64,000 nucleotides of DNA from an uncultured Aquimarina sp. (GCA_947500505.1 CANMSL010000002.1:434001-498000), one strand, 5' to 3'; positions 1 to 9,590 are shown, counted from the first letter of the stretch. Notes: generated by a model not told the origin, from the letters alone. Made by a program: numbers and translations.

Positions 1-443
1 TCATTACCCTTATACATTTCTGAAATTATTGATGTAATATTTGGCTTAAAAAGACCTGTTCCTAGTATTAGTAACCCCAATCCAACATACAATGTGATAT
101 CTGTTTCGAAAGCCATAGAAGCATGCCCTAATGTCATAAATAAACAACCTATAGTCACCGCCCAACGGTACCCTATTATTTTATCGGCTAAATAACCACC
201 TAATATTGGTGTCAAATATAATAAGGATGCATAGGTTCCTAATAAAGCAGTAGCATGCTCAACAGGCCAATTAGCCCACCCAGGATTTTCTCCAAATAAT
301 GGTTGGGTAAGAAATAATACCAATAATACTCTCATTCCATAGAACGAAAATCGTTCCCACATCTCTGTGAAAAATAACACAAATAGTCCTGCGGGATGTC
401 CTAGAACCTTATCTTTAAATAAGTTTTCTATATCTGTATTCAT
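1..443 (-). CDS. POT/PTR2-family peptide transporter, N-terminal part (runs off the window)
   Basis: This is the first 147 codons of a proton-coupled oligopeptide transporter of the inner membrane; the rest lies left of the window. I translated it directly: it starts MNTDIENLFKDKVLGHPAG and carries the POT signature ExxERFxYYG as EMWERFSFYG near residue 27, then GGYLADKIIGYRWA and GLFKPNITSIIS, both typical of PTR2 proteins. It closely resembles the complete POT protein encoded just upstream on the same strand, so the two are tandem duplicates. The gap between them is only 18 bases, which points to cotranscription, with the dipeptidyl peptidase gene as the first gene. Family call is firm; substrate range (di- or tripeptides) is inferred from the family. 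Confidence 0.9.
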   Translation of the reverse strand, partial: MNTDIENLFKDKVLGHPAGLFVLFFTEMWERFSFYGMRVLLVLFLTQPLFGENPGWANWPVEHATALLGTYASLLYLTPILGGYLADKIIGYRWAVTIGCLFMTLGHASMAFETDITLYVGLGLLILGTGLFKPNITSIISEMYKGN

Positions 444-461
444 ATATATATATATAGAATT

Positions 462-2027
462 TTAGTTGTCCGCTAATTCAAAACCTTCAGTTTCTTCGTC
501 ATAAGTACTTTCTCTAAGATCTTCAGCTTTATGAGTTAATCTTTTTAAAGGTTTAAGTAAAGAAATAACTAATATTCCAAAAATCACACAGAAGATTGTT
601 ATACCACTAAAAATGGTTAATTCTCCAGCCTTTGAAGCAGATTCCCCAATCAATCCCGCAACTTTATTCCCAAGTCCTGTTGCTGCAAAATAAACACCCA
701 TCATTAAAGCACCGTACTTGACCGGAGCCAACTTCGTAATAAAAGATAGTGCAACAGGTGATGCACATAGTTCACCGATTGTATGGAATAAATATGCAAG
801 TGCTAACCAATACATTGCTGATTCTCCAATTTTCTCGTATTGCATTGAAGCAAATACCATAAAAACAAATCCTAGGCCCATTATTATAACACCATTTGCC
901 ATCTTAAATAAGGATGATGCTTCTTTACCTTTATTTTTCCACCATAACCAAAAATTAGCTACTGGTACGGCAAATAATATAATATAAAAAGGATTGAAAA
1001 ATTGAAAAACCGCAGCAGGTATTTCGTAACCTAAAAACATTCTATTAGTTCTGTTTTCGGCATAAAGATTCATTAATCCTCCTGCTTGTTCAAAAGCTCC
1101 CCAAAATACTATAACAATAATAAACGAAAGAAGTAATACAATATATCTGTCCTTTTCCACTTTAGATTTCAAATCACCATATATTGTTACCATCATACCT
1201 ACTACTAAAGAAAGAAATAGAAAGAATATTATATATGCTAATTTCTGATTTTCAATAAATTGATAAGCTACTAAGGATGAAGTTATACTGAGAACTAATG
1301 TAACAGCTAAGGGCATCTTAGATGAGAACTGTGTTTTAAAAATTTGTCCTATCGAAACATCCTCTTCTTTCTTTTCCATAGTCTTTAAAGGCTTATTTCC
1401 AACATGAACAATATATTTTTGTCCCGCCATATAGACAGCCTGACCTAGCACCATTCCTATTGCAGCTAAACCAAAACCTGCATGCCATCCATAGGAATCA
1501 GCTACTACTGCAACTACTAAACTAGCAAGAGCAGCTCCAACATTGATGCCTATATAAAAAATAGAAAAACCTTTATCTCTTCGTTCGTCTCCTTGCTTGT
1601 ACAGACCTCCTACAAGTGTAGAAATATTTGGCTTTAACATTCCAACACCACAAATAATTAGTGCTAGTCCGGTATAAAAAGCCCAATACTCCTCTATCGA
1701 GAGAATACCATGACCCGCGACCAAAAGTAATCCACCTATCATTACGGCTCGTTTCTGGCCTATTATTTTATCGGCAATTATACCACCGGGAATTGATGCT
1801 ACATAGACCAACATAGTATACCATCCATAAAGTGAAAGTGCTTCCGCATCAAGCCAACCCAATCCGGGATTATCCCCAACTGTTTGAGCTGTCAAATAAA
1901 GAACCAGTATTCCTCTCATCCCATAGTAAGAAAATCTTTCCCACATTTCTGTTAAGAACAATATATATAATCCTACCGGATGTCCAAAAAGCTCTTTTTG
2001 ATGAGCTGCTTTCACTGTATTTGTCAT
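462..2027 (-). CDS. POT/PTR2-family proton-dependent oligopeptide transporter
   Basis: A 521-residue inner-membrane transporter of the POT (PTR2) family, expected to import di- and tripeptides with protons. The sequence shows the ExxERF motif (EMWERFSYYG near residue 27), the PTR2 segment GVGMLKPNISTLVGGLY near residue 130, many hydrophobic helices through the protein, and the later FHTIGELCASPVALSFITKLAP motif region. Length fits bacterial POTs. It lies 37 bases downstream of the secreted dipeptidyl peptidase gene and 18 bases upstream of a second POT gene, all on the minus strand. The arrangement suggests that the peptidase makes dipeptides and the two carriers take them up. The specific substrates of each carrier cannot be told from sequence. 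Confidence 0.93.
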   Translation of the reverse strand: MTNTVKAAHQKELFGHPVGLYILFLTEMWERFSYYGMRGILVLYLTAQTVGDNPGLGWLDAEALSLYGWYTMLVYVASIPGGIIADKIIGQKRAVMIGGLLLVAGHGILSIEEYWAFYTGLALIICGVGMLKPNISTLVGGLYKQGDERRDKGFSIFYIGINVGAALASLVVAVVADSYGWHAGFGLAAIGMVLGQAVYMAGQKYIVHVGNKPLKTMEKKEEDVSIGQIFKTQFSSKMPLAVTLVLSITSSLVAYQFIENQKLAYIIFFLFLSLVVGMMVTIYGDLKSKVEKDRYIVLLLSFIIVIVFWGAFEQAGGLMNLYAENRTNRMFLGYEIPAAVFQFFNPFYIILFAVPVANFWLWWKNKGKEASSLFKMANGVIIMGLGFVFMVFASMQYEKIGESAMYWLALAYLFHTIGELCASPVALSFITKLAPVKYGALMMGVYFAATGLGNKVAGLIGESASKAGELTIFSGITIFCVIFGILVISLLKPLKRLTHKAEDLRESTYDEETEGFELADN

Positions 2028-2064
2028 TATGTTAGTTTAATTAAAATGAAGTTGTTTTTAATGA

Positions 2065-4236
2065 TTATAAGTTCTCTTTAATAAAATTAGTCATCTTGGT
2101 GTATAGATGTAGTCTGGTATTACCTCCGTATATCCCATGATTCTTATCAGGATAGATTGCCCAATCAAATTGTTTGTTTTTTTGCACAAGCGCTTCAATT
2201 AAACGCATGGTATTCTGTACGTGTACATTATCATCCGCACTACCATGTACTAGCAAGTATTTACCCTTTAATCCGTCAACAAAATTGATAGGAGAATTGT
2301 CATCGTATCCTTTTGCATTTTCCTGAGGAGTCCTCAAATATCGTTCCGTATAGATGGTATCATAAAACCTCCAGCTTGTTACCGGTGCAACAGCAATACC
2401 CATCTTAAAAGTATCTGGAGCTTTAAACAAACAGTTGCTAGACATAAAACCACCATAACTCCATCCCCAAATACCAATTCTGGAGGCATCGACATATGGT
2501 AGAGCTCCTAACTGTTTAGCTGCGGCTATCTGATCCTGAACTTCCAGATTTCCTAAATCATTCTGTGTAACTTTCTTAAATTTTGCTCCTTTAAAACCTG
2601 TTCCCCGTCCGTCTACACAAACAACAATGTATCCTTGCTGCGCGAGCATCATATACCAATAATCTTTTCCTCCATTCCAAGAATTACTTACGGATTGAGA
2701 TCCTGGTCCTGAATATTGATACATAAACAGCGGATATTTTTTAGCAGGGTCAAAATCTTTGGGTTTAATGGTCCACATATTTAATGTTTCTCCATTAATC
2801 TCTATCGTAGAAAATTCTTTTGGTCTTACATCGTATTGCGCAAGTTTGTCCTTCAGAGCCTGATTATTTTTAATCTCTCTAACCACCTCCCCGTCTGAAG
2901 CATTATTCAAAGTAAATTCGTAAGGAGTTGTAGCGTTCGAAAAATAATTAATGTATTGGCTAAAATCTGCACTAAAATCTGCATCATTAGTTCCTTCTTT
3001 AGAACTCAGCCTTTTTTTATTTTTTCCATCAAGTCCAACAGAATAGATATCTCTGTTGATATTTTTATTCTCTACACTTTGATAAAAGATAGTTTTGTTC
3101 TTAGGATCATACCCATAGTAATCGGTAACTTCCCAAGGGCCTGTAGTTACTTGATTGATTAATTCTCCTGTTTCCTTATAATGATAAATATGATTGTATC
3201 CATCCTTCTCGCTAGTCCAGATAAAACTATTATCTTTTAAAAAAGTAAGGTTGTCGGTGATATCAATATACGCATCATCTTTTTCATTTAGAACAATCTT
3301 CGGAGTCTTTGTTTTGGCATCTACAAAAATTAAATCCAGATTATTCTGATGTCTATTTAAAACTTGTACACTTAGAATATCCGGATTAGAAGACCATTTT
3401 ATTCTAGGAATATAGAAATCCTTATAATCCCCAAGATTAATTTTATCTAATGACATACTACCCAAATCGGCAATATGCAATGAGACTTCCGCATTTTTTT
3501 CACCAGCTTTGGGATACTTAAAGACATCTTGTTTTTGGTATAGTTCAGCACCATAAACATCCATAGAAAATTCAGGCACTTCTTTCTCATCGAATCGAAT
3601 AAATGCAACCTTATTACTATCTGCACTCCAATCGAAAGCCCTTACAAAAGCAAATTCCTCTTCATACACCCAATCTGTAATACCATTTATAATTTCATTT
3701 TTCTTGCCATCATCTGTGAGTTGTATTTCTTCTCCAGTAACAAAATTTAACACATAAATATTATTATCTAGTACGTATGCCAGTTTATTTCCGTCCGGAG
3801 ACAATGCTGGTGATTGTATTTTCTTATCACTGATTTTGAAACTACTATTGGAAGGAACATCAAATATGTGATAAATTCCTCTTGATGAACGGCGATAGAT
3901 TTGCTCCAGCTCACTAGAAATCAATATTCTTTTTTCATCTTTGCTAAATTCGTATCCCTGAAAATATTGCAGATCATCTATAAAAGATGATTTGATCAAT
4001 GTTTTTGCCTTTTCTCCGGTTGCATAATCATATACTTCTATGGATGTATCTCCAGTAGTATTGTCCCTTTCTAAAACAGAATACTCCTTACCATTATTCA
4101 TTGAATGCAGAGATTGTAACCTTTCTGTTCTGAAAGCACCTCCCCATATTTCCTCTAATGTAAATGCCTTTTCCTGAGCTATTGTGAGAAAGCTAATAAA
4201 TAATGCTATTCCAAAATACAATCTGGTAATCTTCAT
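2065..4236 (-). CDS. Prolyl oligopeptidase family S9B dipeptidyl peptidase (DPP IV-like), exported
   Basis: A 723-residue serine peptidase of family S9B. It has a signal peptide (about residues 1-20, ending TIAQ), a beta-propeller DPPIV_N domain through about residue 480, and a C-terminal alpha/beta hydrolase domain. The catalytic serine is in GWSYGG (Ser593 by my count), the aspartate in GSADDNVH (Asp668) and the histidine in DKNHGIYGG (His700). The propeller motif DWVYEEEF supplies the glutamate pair that binds the peptide N-terminus in DPP IV enzymes. It should release N-terminal dipeptides, often after proline, in the periplasm. It is the first gene of an operon with two POT transporters. 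A weak minus-7 box lies at 4264-4271. Confidence 0.93.
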   Translation of the reverse strand: MKITRLYFGIALFISFLTIAQEKAFTLEEIWGGAFRTERLQSLHSMNNGKEYSVLERDNTTGDTSIEVYDYATGEKAKTLIKSSFIDDLQYFQGYEFSKDEKRILISSELEQIYRRSSRGIYHIFDVPSNSSFKISDKKIQSPALSPDGNKLAYVLDNNIYVLNFVTGEEIQLTDDGKKNEIINGITDWVYEEEFAFVRAFDWSADSNKVAFIRFDEKEVPEFSMDVYGAELYQKQDVFKYPKAGEKNAEVSLHIADLGSMSLDKINLGDYKDFYIPRIKWSSNPDILSVQVLNRHQNNLDLIFVDAKTKTPKIVLNEKDDAYIDITDNLTFLKDNSFIWTSEKDGYNHIYHYKETGELINQVTTGPWEVTDYYGYDPKNKTIFYQSVENKNINRDIYSVGLDGKNKKRLSSKEGTNDADFSADFSQYINYFSNATTPYEFTLNNASDGEVVREIKNNQALKDKLAQYDVRPKEFSTIEINGETLNMWTIKPKDFDPAKKYPLFMYQYSGPGSQSVSNSWNGGKDYWYMMLAQQGYIVVCVDGRGTGFKGAKFKKVTQNDLGNLEVQDQIAAAKQLGALPYVDASRIGIWGWSYGGFMSSNCLFKAPDTFKMGIAVAPVTSWRFYDTIYTERYLRTPQENAKGYDDNSPINFVDGLKGKYLLVHGSADDNVHVQNTMRLIEALVQKNKQFDWAIYPDKNHGIYGGNTRLHLYTKMTNFIKENL

Positions 4237-4263
4237 ATCTTACTTTAAATAAAATGTTAACGC

Positions 4264-4271
4264 CAAGAATA
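4264..4271 (-). promoter_or_regulatory. Weak minus-7 box upstream of the dipeptidyl peptidase gene
   Basis: On the minus strand this reads TATTCTTG, one base off the Bacteroidota TAnnTTTG box, with a TTG about 21 bases upstream. It lies 28 bases before the start codon. Assigned by pattern only. Confidence 0.4.
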
Positions 4272-4433
4272 CTAAAAAATCCGTGAAAAATACAACAATT
4301 GACGTTAAATACAATAAAATGGCACGCGAGAAAGGAATATTTATTAGCAAATTGTCAATTTAATATTTCCTATTTAACTGTTAAAACATCCATCGATTTA
4401 GAGGAAAACACATTTAAGAATAATCAAAAATCG

Positions 4434-4461
4434 TTTGGTATAAAACAGAATAGTATCTTTG
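4434..4461 (+). promoter_or_regulatory. Promoter of the HMG-CoA reductase gene
   Basis: TTTG at 4434-4437 and TATCTTTG at 4454-4461 are separated by 16 bases, close to the Bacteroidota minus-33 TTTG / minus-7 TAnnTTTG arrangement. The start codon follows 23 bases downstream at 4485. Confidence 0.6.
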
Positions 4462-4484
4462 AACCCTGATAGTAAAAAAATAAT

Positions 4485-5801
4485 ATGGCTCCAGTGGTTT
4501 CAGGCTTTTCTAAGCTTTCTAAATCTGATAAAATCGAGTGGTTAGTTGAACATCATTTTAACAATGATCAAAATACAGTAGATATTCTTAAAACGTATTG
4601 GAATTCTGATGAAAAACTTCAGCAATTGCACGATGAATTTACAGAGAACACTATTTCTAATTATTATTTACCATTTTCTGTAGCTCCAAATTTTTTAATT
4701 AACGGGAAGCGATATACGATACCGATGGCGATAGAAGAAAGTTCTGTGGTTGCAGCTGCCAGTAAAGCGGCTAAATTCTGGCAGAACAGAGGTGGTTTTA
4801 ACGCCGAGGTATTATCGACTGTTAAAGTTGGTCAAGTGCATTTTACATTTACAGGAAATAGTGAAAAGCTAAAAACATTCTTTCAAAGCATTAAGTCCGA
4901 TCTCAAATCATCTACTTCTCATATTACAAAAAATATGGAAAAACGAGGTGGCGGTATCATTGACATCGAGCTTAGGGACAAATCTACAGAAATAAACAAT
5001 TACTACCAGTTGCATTGTACTTTTGACACTGCTGATGCAATGGGAGCAAATTTCATCAATTCATGTTTAGAACAATTTGCAGATTTTTTAATACAGGCAG
5101 CTTCTACCTATCAAGACTTTTCTGAAACAGAGCGAACTATAGAAATCATTATGAGTATTCTGTCTAACTACGTGCCAGAATGTGTAGTCAGAGCTTGGGT
5201 ATCCTGTCCTATTAATGATTTGCCTAAAACAGATGAATTATCCCCGAAACAGTATGCTGAGAAATTTATGAGAGCCGTTCAGATTGCAAAAGTAGAACCT
5301 TTTAGAGCCGTAACGCATAATAAAGGTATTATGAATGGTATTGATGCGGTTGTCCTGGCGACCGGAAATGACTTTAGGGCTATAGAAGCAGGAGCACACG
5401 CTTATGCCTCAAAGGATGGGAAATATATTAGCCTTACCGATGCCAAAATTGAAAATAATATCTTTCATTTTTCAATTAAAATACCTTTAGCGCTTGGAAC
5501 TGTTGGTGGGTTGACCACATTGCACCCTTTAGTGAAACTAGCATTAAACCTTTTAGGCAACCCCAACTCAAAAAAACTTATGGAGATTACGGCAGTTGCA
5601 GGTCTTGCACAAAATTTTGCCGCAATAAACTCTCTGATCACTACCGGAATTCAACAAGGACATATGAAAATGCACCTAATGAATATCCTTAACCAGTTTC
5701 AGGCTACTACAGAAGAAAAAGAACAACTAATAGAACATTTTAAAACCAATACGGTAACGCACAGTGAAGTAGTACAACAAATCGAAAAACTAAGAAATTA
5801 A
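4485..5801 (+). CDS. mvaA: Hydroxymethylglutaryl-CoA reductase, class II (degradative-type)
   Basis: A 438-residue HMG-CoA reductase of the bacterial class II type. In the mevalonate pathway it makes mevalonate from HMG-CoA; the class name 'degradative' is historical. Family residues visible are the glutamate in PMAIEESS (about residue 84), the lysine in HNKGIMNGIDAV, the aspartate of LATGNDFRA, and the C-terminal catalytic histidine in IQQGHMKMHL. The substrate-binding region MEKRGGGIIDIELRD is also present. A clear promoter precedes it. Nearby on the same strand is a GHMP kinase, also of isoprenoid metabolism, although two unrelated small genes separate them. Whether NADH or NADPH is used cannot be read here. 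Confidence 0.94.
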   Translation: MAPVVSGFSKLSKSDKIEWLVEHHFNNDQNTVDILKTYWNSDEKLQQLHDEFTENTISNYYLPFSVAPNFLINGKRYTIPMAIEESSVVAAASKAAKFWQNRGGFNAEVLSTVKVGQVHFTFTGNSEKLKTFFQSIKSDLKSSTSHITKNMEKRGGGIIDIELRDKSTEINNYYQLHCTFDTADAMGANFINSCLEQFADFLIQAASTYQDFSETERTIEIIMSILSNYVPECVVRAWVSCPINDLPKTDELSPKQYAEKFMRAVQIAKVEPFRAVTHNKGIMNGIDAVVLATGNDFRAIEAGAHAYASKDGKYISLTDAKIENNIFHFSIKIPLALGTVGGLTTLHPLVKLALNLLGNPNSKKLMEITAVAGLAQNFAAINSLITTGIQQGHMKMHLMNILNQFQATTEEKEQLIEHFKTNTVTHSEVVQQIEKLRN

Positions 5802-5930
5802 ATCCAGATGCATACAAGAGGTTTGTCATAGCAGGACAATTTTGTCGTTTATTTAATAAAACCCATTTTTAGATTCGGCATTTCGAACTAAGGTTGCTCA
5901 ATATCTAAATGACATTTTAATATTTTGTTT

Positions 5931-6251
5931 ATGCCAATAAAGCTATATCTTCTTTTTATATTTTATAAAAAACATTTTACCATACTGACGTTTGCTACAG
6001 TTTTACTTTTACTTATAGAAAGTAAAACGGATCTCTCTCTTATAATTTTACTAAAACTTATGTATTTTCTAGGACTAAAAGTTTGGCATAAATTATTAAC
6101 AATCAACAAAATAGAAATCACATATACAGATAGTTTCTTCTTTTATGAAAACTTAGGACTACACAATATCTATCTTTTCTTATTCGGGTTTGTATTTGAT
6201 TGTATGGTATCTGGTTTCATTTTTTACACATTGCAATACTTTATGTCATGA
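5931..6251 (+). CDS. Small hydrophobic membrane protein coupled to an ABC ATPase
   Basis: A protein of 106 residues that I do not recognise. It has about three hydrophobic stretches: near residues 5-30, 40-55 and 75-104, separated by a short polar part (LTINKIEITYTDSFFFYENLG). I chose ATG at 5931; an in-frame TTG six bases earlier lies in an AT-rich leader and is unlikely. Its stop overlaps the ATG of the next gene in the form ATGA, so the two are translationally coupled. The natural reading is that it is a membrane partner, or a fragment of one, for the ATPase. It is much smaller than known ABC permease domains, so this is only an inference. Confidence 0.6.
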   Translation: MPIKLYLLFIFYKKHFTILTFATVLLLLIESKTDLSLIILLKLMYFLGLKVWHKLLTINKIEITYTDSFFFYENLGLHNIYLFLFGFVFDCMVSGFIFYTLQYFMS

Positions 6252-6901
6252 TTCTGGAAATTGATAATGTCGAATTATTACACGACAACAAATTTATTCT
6301 AAATGGAGTGTATATCAAAGGTGAAAAAGGGAGGATTACAGGAATATTAGGAAAAAACGGTTCAGGAAAAAGTAGCCTACTTAAAATAATTTTTGGGCAT
6401 CTAAAGCCTCAAAATAAGTTGATTCGGATCAACAAACAACCTATAACAAGACCCCTTTATCTTTCGGGAACTATAAAATATTTATCTCAAAAAGATTCAA
6501 TCCCAAAAAACATCCCACTCAAAAAAGTTTTTAACTTATTTAATCTTAGCTGGGAATCTTTTATCACTTCATTTGAGAATTTTAAGAAGTATAAAAACCC
6601 TAAAACCCGTGACCTTTCCGGAGGTGAAAAAAGAATCGTAGAGATCTATCTAGTATTAATGAGCAAAGGTGACATTGTACTTCTAGACGAACCGTTTTCG
6701 AATATAACTCCTATTTATATTGAAATAATTATAAAACTTATTATACAAGAAAAGAAGAACAAAATTATCCTTATAACCGATCATTTATATCGCTACATCC
6801 TGGATTTATCAGACAATATATACCTATTAAATAATACTACTTCTACTCTTATAAAAAACCCAGCCGAACTCATTAATTATGGCTATTTAAACCATTTTTA
6901 G
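6248..6901 (+). CDS. ABC transporter ATP-binding protein
   Basis: A 217-residue ABC ATPase with all core motifs by my count: Walker A GKNGSGKS (35-42), Q-loop glutamine 81, signature LSGGEKR (123-129), Walker B DIVLLDEP (142-149) and switch histidine 179 in ITDHL. I placed the start at 6248, where the ATG overlaps the stop of the preceding membrane gene; an earlier in-frame ATG would add 16 residues lying inside that gene. No ordinary permease gene is nearby; the coupled 106-residue membrane protein is the only candidate partner. The pair sits between the HMG-CoA reductase and GHMP kinase genes. Substrate and direction of transport are unknown. Confidence 0.85.
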   Translation: MILEIDNVELLHDNKFILNGVYIKGEKGRITGILGKNGSGKSSLLKIIFGHLKPQNKLIRINKQPITRPLYLSGTIKYLSQKDSIPKNIPLKKVFNLFNLSWESFITSFENFKKYKNPKTRDLSGGEKRIVEIYLVLMSKGDIVLLDEPFSNITPIYIEIIIKLIIQEKKNKIILITDHLYRYILDLSDNIYLLNNTTSTLIKNPAELINYGYLNHF

Positions 6902-6997
6902 GTTTTTTCATAAGAAATTGGTAACCCCTCTACGATATGACAAGTAACCGATAAAATATATTTATCATATTTTCAGGTATTAAATCATACAAAAAAG

Positions 6998-7005
6998 TAC
7001 ATTTG
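6998..7005 (+). promoter_or_regulatory. Minus-7 promoter box of the GHMP kinase gene
   Basis: TACATTTG is a perfect TAnnTTTG match. Because transcription should begin a few bases downstream, the in-frame TTG at 7003 cannot be the start codon; ATG at 7027 fits. Confidence 0.6.
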
Positions 7006-7026
7006 TCTTTGGTTAAGAAAAATTAT

Positions 7027-7974
7027 ATGTTAAAAAAATCTTTTTATAGCCACGGCAAACTTCTTCTTACTTCAGAATACCTGGTTCTTGACGGAATCAA
7101 AGCTCTGGCTTTACCTACAAAAAAAGGGCAATGGCTACGTGTGGAAGAAAACAATTCAGATACATTAAGCTGGAAGAGTTTTGATAATAATGGTAATTGC
7201 TGGTTCGAAACTAAGGTTAAACTTCCTTTAGGATCATCTCAAAATGAAGAAGCACAGGAAATATCGATCCTAACGGATGAAGAAGGGCTAGGGGTCAATG
7301 AAACCCTTCTTAAAATATTGCAGGTTGCTAAGGAATTAAACCCTAAATTTCTTTCTGGAGAGAAAGGATACCATATAGAAACTGAATTAGAGTTTGATCG
7401 TCTGTGGGGGTTAGGCTCCTCTTCCACCCTTATCAATAATATTGCGCAATGGGCAGAAGTAAATGCTTTTATGTTGCTCAGCAAAAGTTTTGGAGGTAGT
7501 GGTTATGATATTGCCAGCGCACAACACAAAACACCTATTATTTATATACGGAATGAGCATAAACCAATTATTAAAGAAGTAAATTTTGATCCTATCTTTA
7601 AGGATCAACTGTTTTTTATATACCTCAATCAAAAACAAGATAGCAAACAATCTATCAAACATTATCAGTCTTTACCCCTAAAAGATTTTGATAAAGCTGC
7701 AGAAGTGGTTAGTACGATAACAGATGCGGTACTAAGCTGCTCTTCGTTAGCAGAATTCCGTACATTAATGAACCAACACGAAGAGATAATTTCTAAGATA
7801 ATTAAAACACCAACTATAAAATCTGAATTGTTTTCGGATTATTCTGGCAGCATTAAAAGCCTTGGTGGCTGGGGCGGGGATTTTGTTTTAGCTACAGGTA
7901 CCCTATCCGATATGAAATATTTTAAAGCCAAAGGATATCATACAGTAATTCCTTATCCCGAAATGGTTTTATAA
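7027..7974 (+). CDS. GYDIA-family GHMP kinase (mevalonate-pathway kinase homologue)
   Basis: A 315-residue member of the GHMP kinase superfamily. The ATP-binding glycine/serine loop is WGLGSSSTL (about residues 127-135), and GGSGYDIA (156-163) is the hallmark that names this Bacteroidota subfamily. The C-terminal glycine motif is seen as LGGWGGDFV. In these bacteria such kinases are taken to belong to the mevalonate pathway, phosphorylating mevalonate or a derivative, but the exact substrate is not proven by sequence. The start is ATG 7027, because a promoter box overlaps the earlier TTG. The HMG-CoA reductase gene lies 1.2 kb upstream on the same strand. Confidence 0.88.
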   Translation: MLKKSFYSHGKLLLTSEYLVLDGIKALALPTKKGQWLRVEENNSDTLSWKSFDNNGNCWFETKVKLPLGSSQNEEAQEISILTDEEGLGVNETLLKILQVAKELNPKFLSGEKGYHIETELEFDRLWGLGSSSTLINNIAQWAEVNAFMLLSKSFGGSGYDIASAQHKTPIIYIRNEHKPIIKEVNFDPIFKDQLFFIYLNQKQDSKQSIKHYQSLPLKDFDKAAEVVSTITDAVLSCSSLAEFRTLMNQHEEIISKIIKTPTIKSELFSDYSGSIKSLGGWGGDFVLATGTLSDMKYFKAKGYHTVIPYPEMVL

Positions 7975-8102
7975 AACTTACTCCTATTATTTTTTAGATT
8001 TTAACAGTTTTTTAAGTTTACTTCAGCTTTTGTCCTAGACCAATAGAAGATTACCCACCTATTCTAATACTTAACAAGTATTAATCTTAAAATCTAAAAA
8101 TT

Positions 8103-9572
8103 ATGTCTTTTATTAATTCTCAATGGGCTGCTCAGCCTATTAACTTATCTGATCCGTTATCAGACGAATCGTGGTCCGGAGCATTCGAAAATCAACTAGC
8201 AATACCGGGTGGGTATATGTGGGCAAAAAACGATGCCAATTTTTTATATGTCGCGTTAGATGTTATTGAAGATACCAATAATGATCCCGGAACCGGAGAT
8301 TATTTTTGGTTTACTTTTGACACTAACCGAAATCGTGCTATCACACCTAATAAAGATCTCAATTATGGAGTTTTACCCGGCAATCCCAATAAAATGGGAA
8401 AAACGTACTATTTAGGTTCAGGTACTACTACGGGATTATCATTTGATGAAGACAAAGCAGCTTCAAAAGTTGATTTTGATGTTTCACTCAATTCTAATAC
8501 TCCACATCGTATCTGGAAACTTAAATTTAAACTTACCGAGATTAACGTAAGTTTATTACCGTGGTGGTGGTCTTCATATACATTCTTCGGATTACGTGTT
8601 CATTCTTCGACACCAAACCTGAATTATGACTTCCCTCCTAATTTTATCTACAATTTTTCTCAGTTACATACTATTTACCTTTCTAGAAAACCAAGTATCC
8701 CCACAACGGACTTAGGACCTGTGATGGGTAGTGTAGGTTTAATCCCAACTACTAAAATAAGTAGCTCCACAGGAAAAGCAAATACTGCAGCGAACTACTT
8801 TATACATGCTCAGAATGCCGCTTTTGGTGGAAAGCTCAATATCATTGGAAACCGGATTCAGGTACAATCTTTATATGATTCTTCTGCAAGAAAATATAAA
8901 ATTTTGCACAGAGAAGGTAAAAGTGGAATGTTCAAGCCATTTGCCAGTGCCTGGACGAATTATATTTGGAATGGATCTGACTATGTATTACGATCATATG
9001 CTATGAACACAGATGATTTCTACTATATTCCGTATCCCGGATCCGACTACTCCATTGACGATTTGCTTTTACAATTCGATTCTACCAAATTAAAAACGGG
9101 ATTTCATCAGTTTAAAATGGAGTTTTATACGTATAGCAATATAAAAGTTTCTGCTCCGGCACAGACACTCACGTTATTTATTGATAATAATATCCCTGAA
9201 GTAAGTCTTAATAGTATTAAACATAAGGGTACAAATATTAATGCTTGCGGAATTGTAAATCTTACCAGTGCGTCGGATGGCGTTACTTTTGACTATAATG
9301 CCTTTGATCAGGAAGGTAATCTAAGAGGATATAGTCTCAGAGCTTTTTGGGGAGATAACAAAAGTGCTTCGATCGACTCCAAAGGATATACAACATCGCT
9401 TGGAACGTCCTGGCAAGGTCAAAAAAATATTATCACTCCTTCATCAGGAGTCTGGACACCACCAGACCAATGTGCGTATACATTTGCAATAACAGCATCT
9501 GCAAGAACAACTAATGGATACGGGTTTGTAGGACATAATACCGCTAGAAAATCAGTAACTATTTTAAAATAG
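8103..9572 (+). CDS. Unrecognised protein with a CBM9/DOMON-like N-terminal region
   Basis: A 489-residue protein with no signal peptide, no lipobox and no membrane segment. The first 200 residues resemble a beta-sandwich of the CBM9/DOMON kind: WAKNDANFLYVALDVIED followed by TGDYFWFTFDTNRN is the pattern seen in such domains. The middle has beta-rich segments with many aromatic residues. The last 130 residues, starting near LTLFIDNNIPEV, look like an Ig-like fold ending in VTILK. I do not recognise a family for the whole protein. Lack of an export signal is odd for a carbohydrate-binding design, so it may act inside the cell or leave by an unknown route. A strong terminator follows. Confidence 0.75.
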   Translation: MSFINSQWAAQPINLSDPLSDESWSGAFENQLAIPGGYMWAKNDANFLYVALDVIEDTNNDPGTGDYFWFTFDTNRNRAITPNKDLNYGVLPGNPNKMGKTYYLGSGTTTGLSFDEDKAASKVDFDVSLNSNTPHRIWKLKFKLTEINVSLLPWWWSSYTFFGLRVHSSTPNLNYDFPPNFIYNFSQLHTIYLSRKPSIPTTDLGPVMGSVGLIPTTKISSSTGKANTAANYFIHAQNAAFGGKLNIIGNRIQVQSLYDSSARKYKILHREGKSGMFKPFASAWTNYIWNGSDYVLRSYAMNTDDFYYIPYPGSDYSIDDLLLQFDSTKLKTGFHQFKMEFYTYSNIKVSAPAQTLTLFIDNNIPEVSLNSIKHKGTNINACGIVNLTSASDGVTFDYNAFDQEGNLRGYSLRAFWGDNKSASIDSKGYTTSLGTSWQGQKNIITPSSGVWTPPDQCAYTFAITASARTTNGYGFVGHNTARKSVTILK

Positions 9573-9590
9573 AGTTTCTTTTTTTAATTA

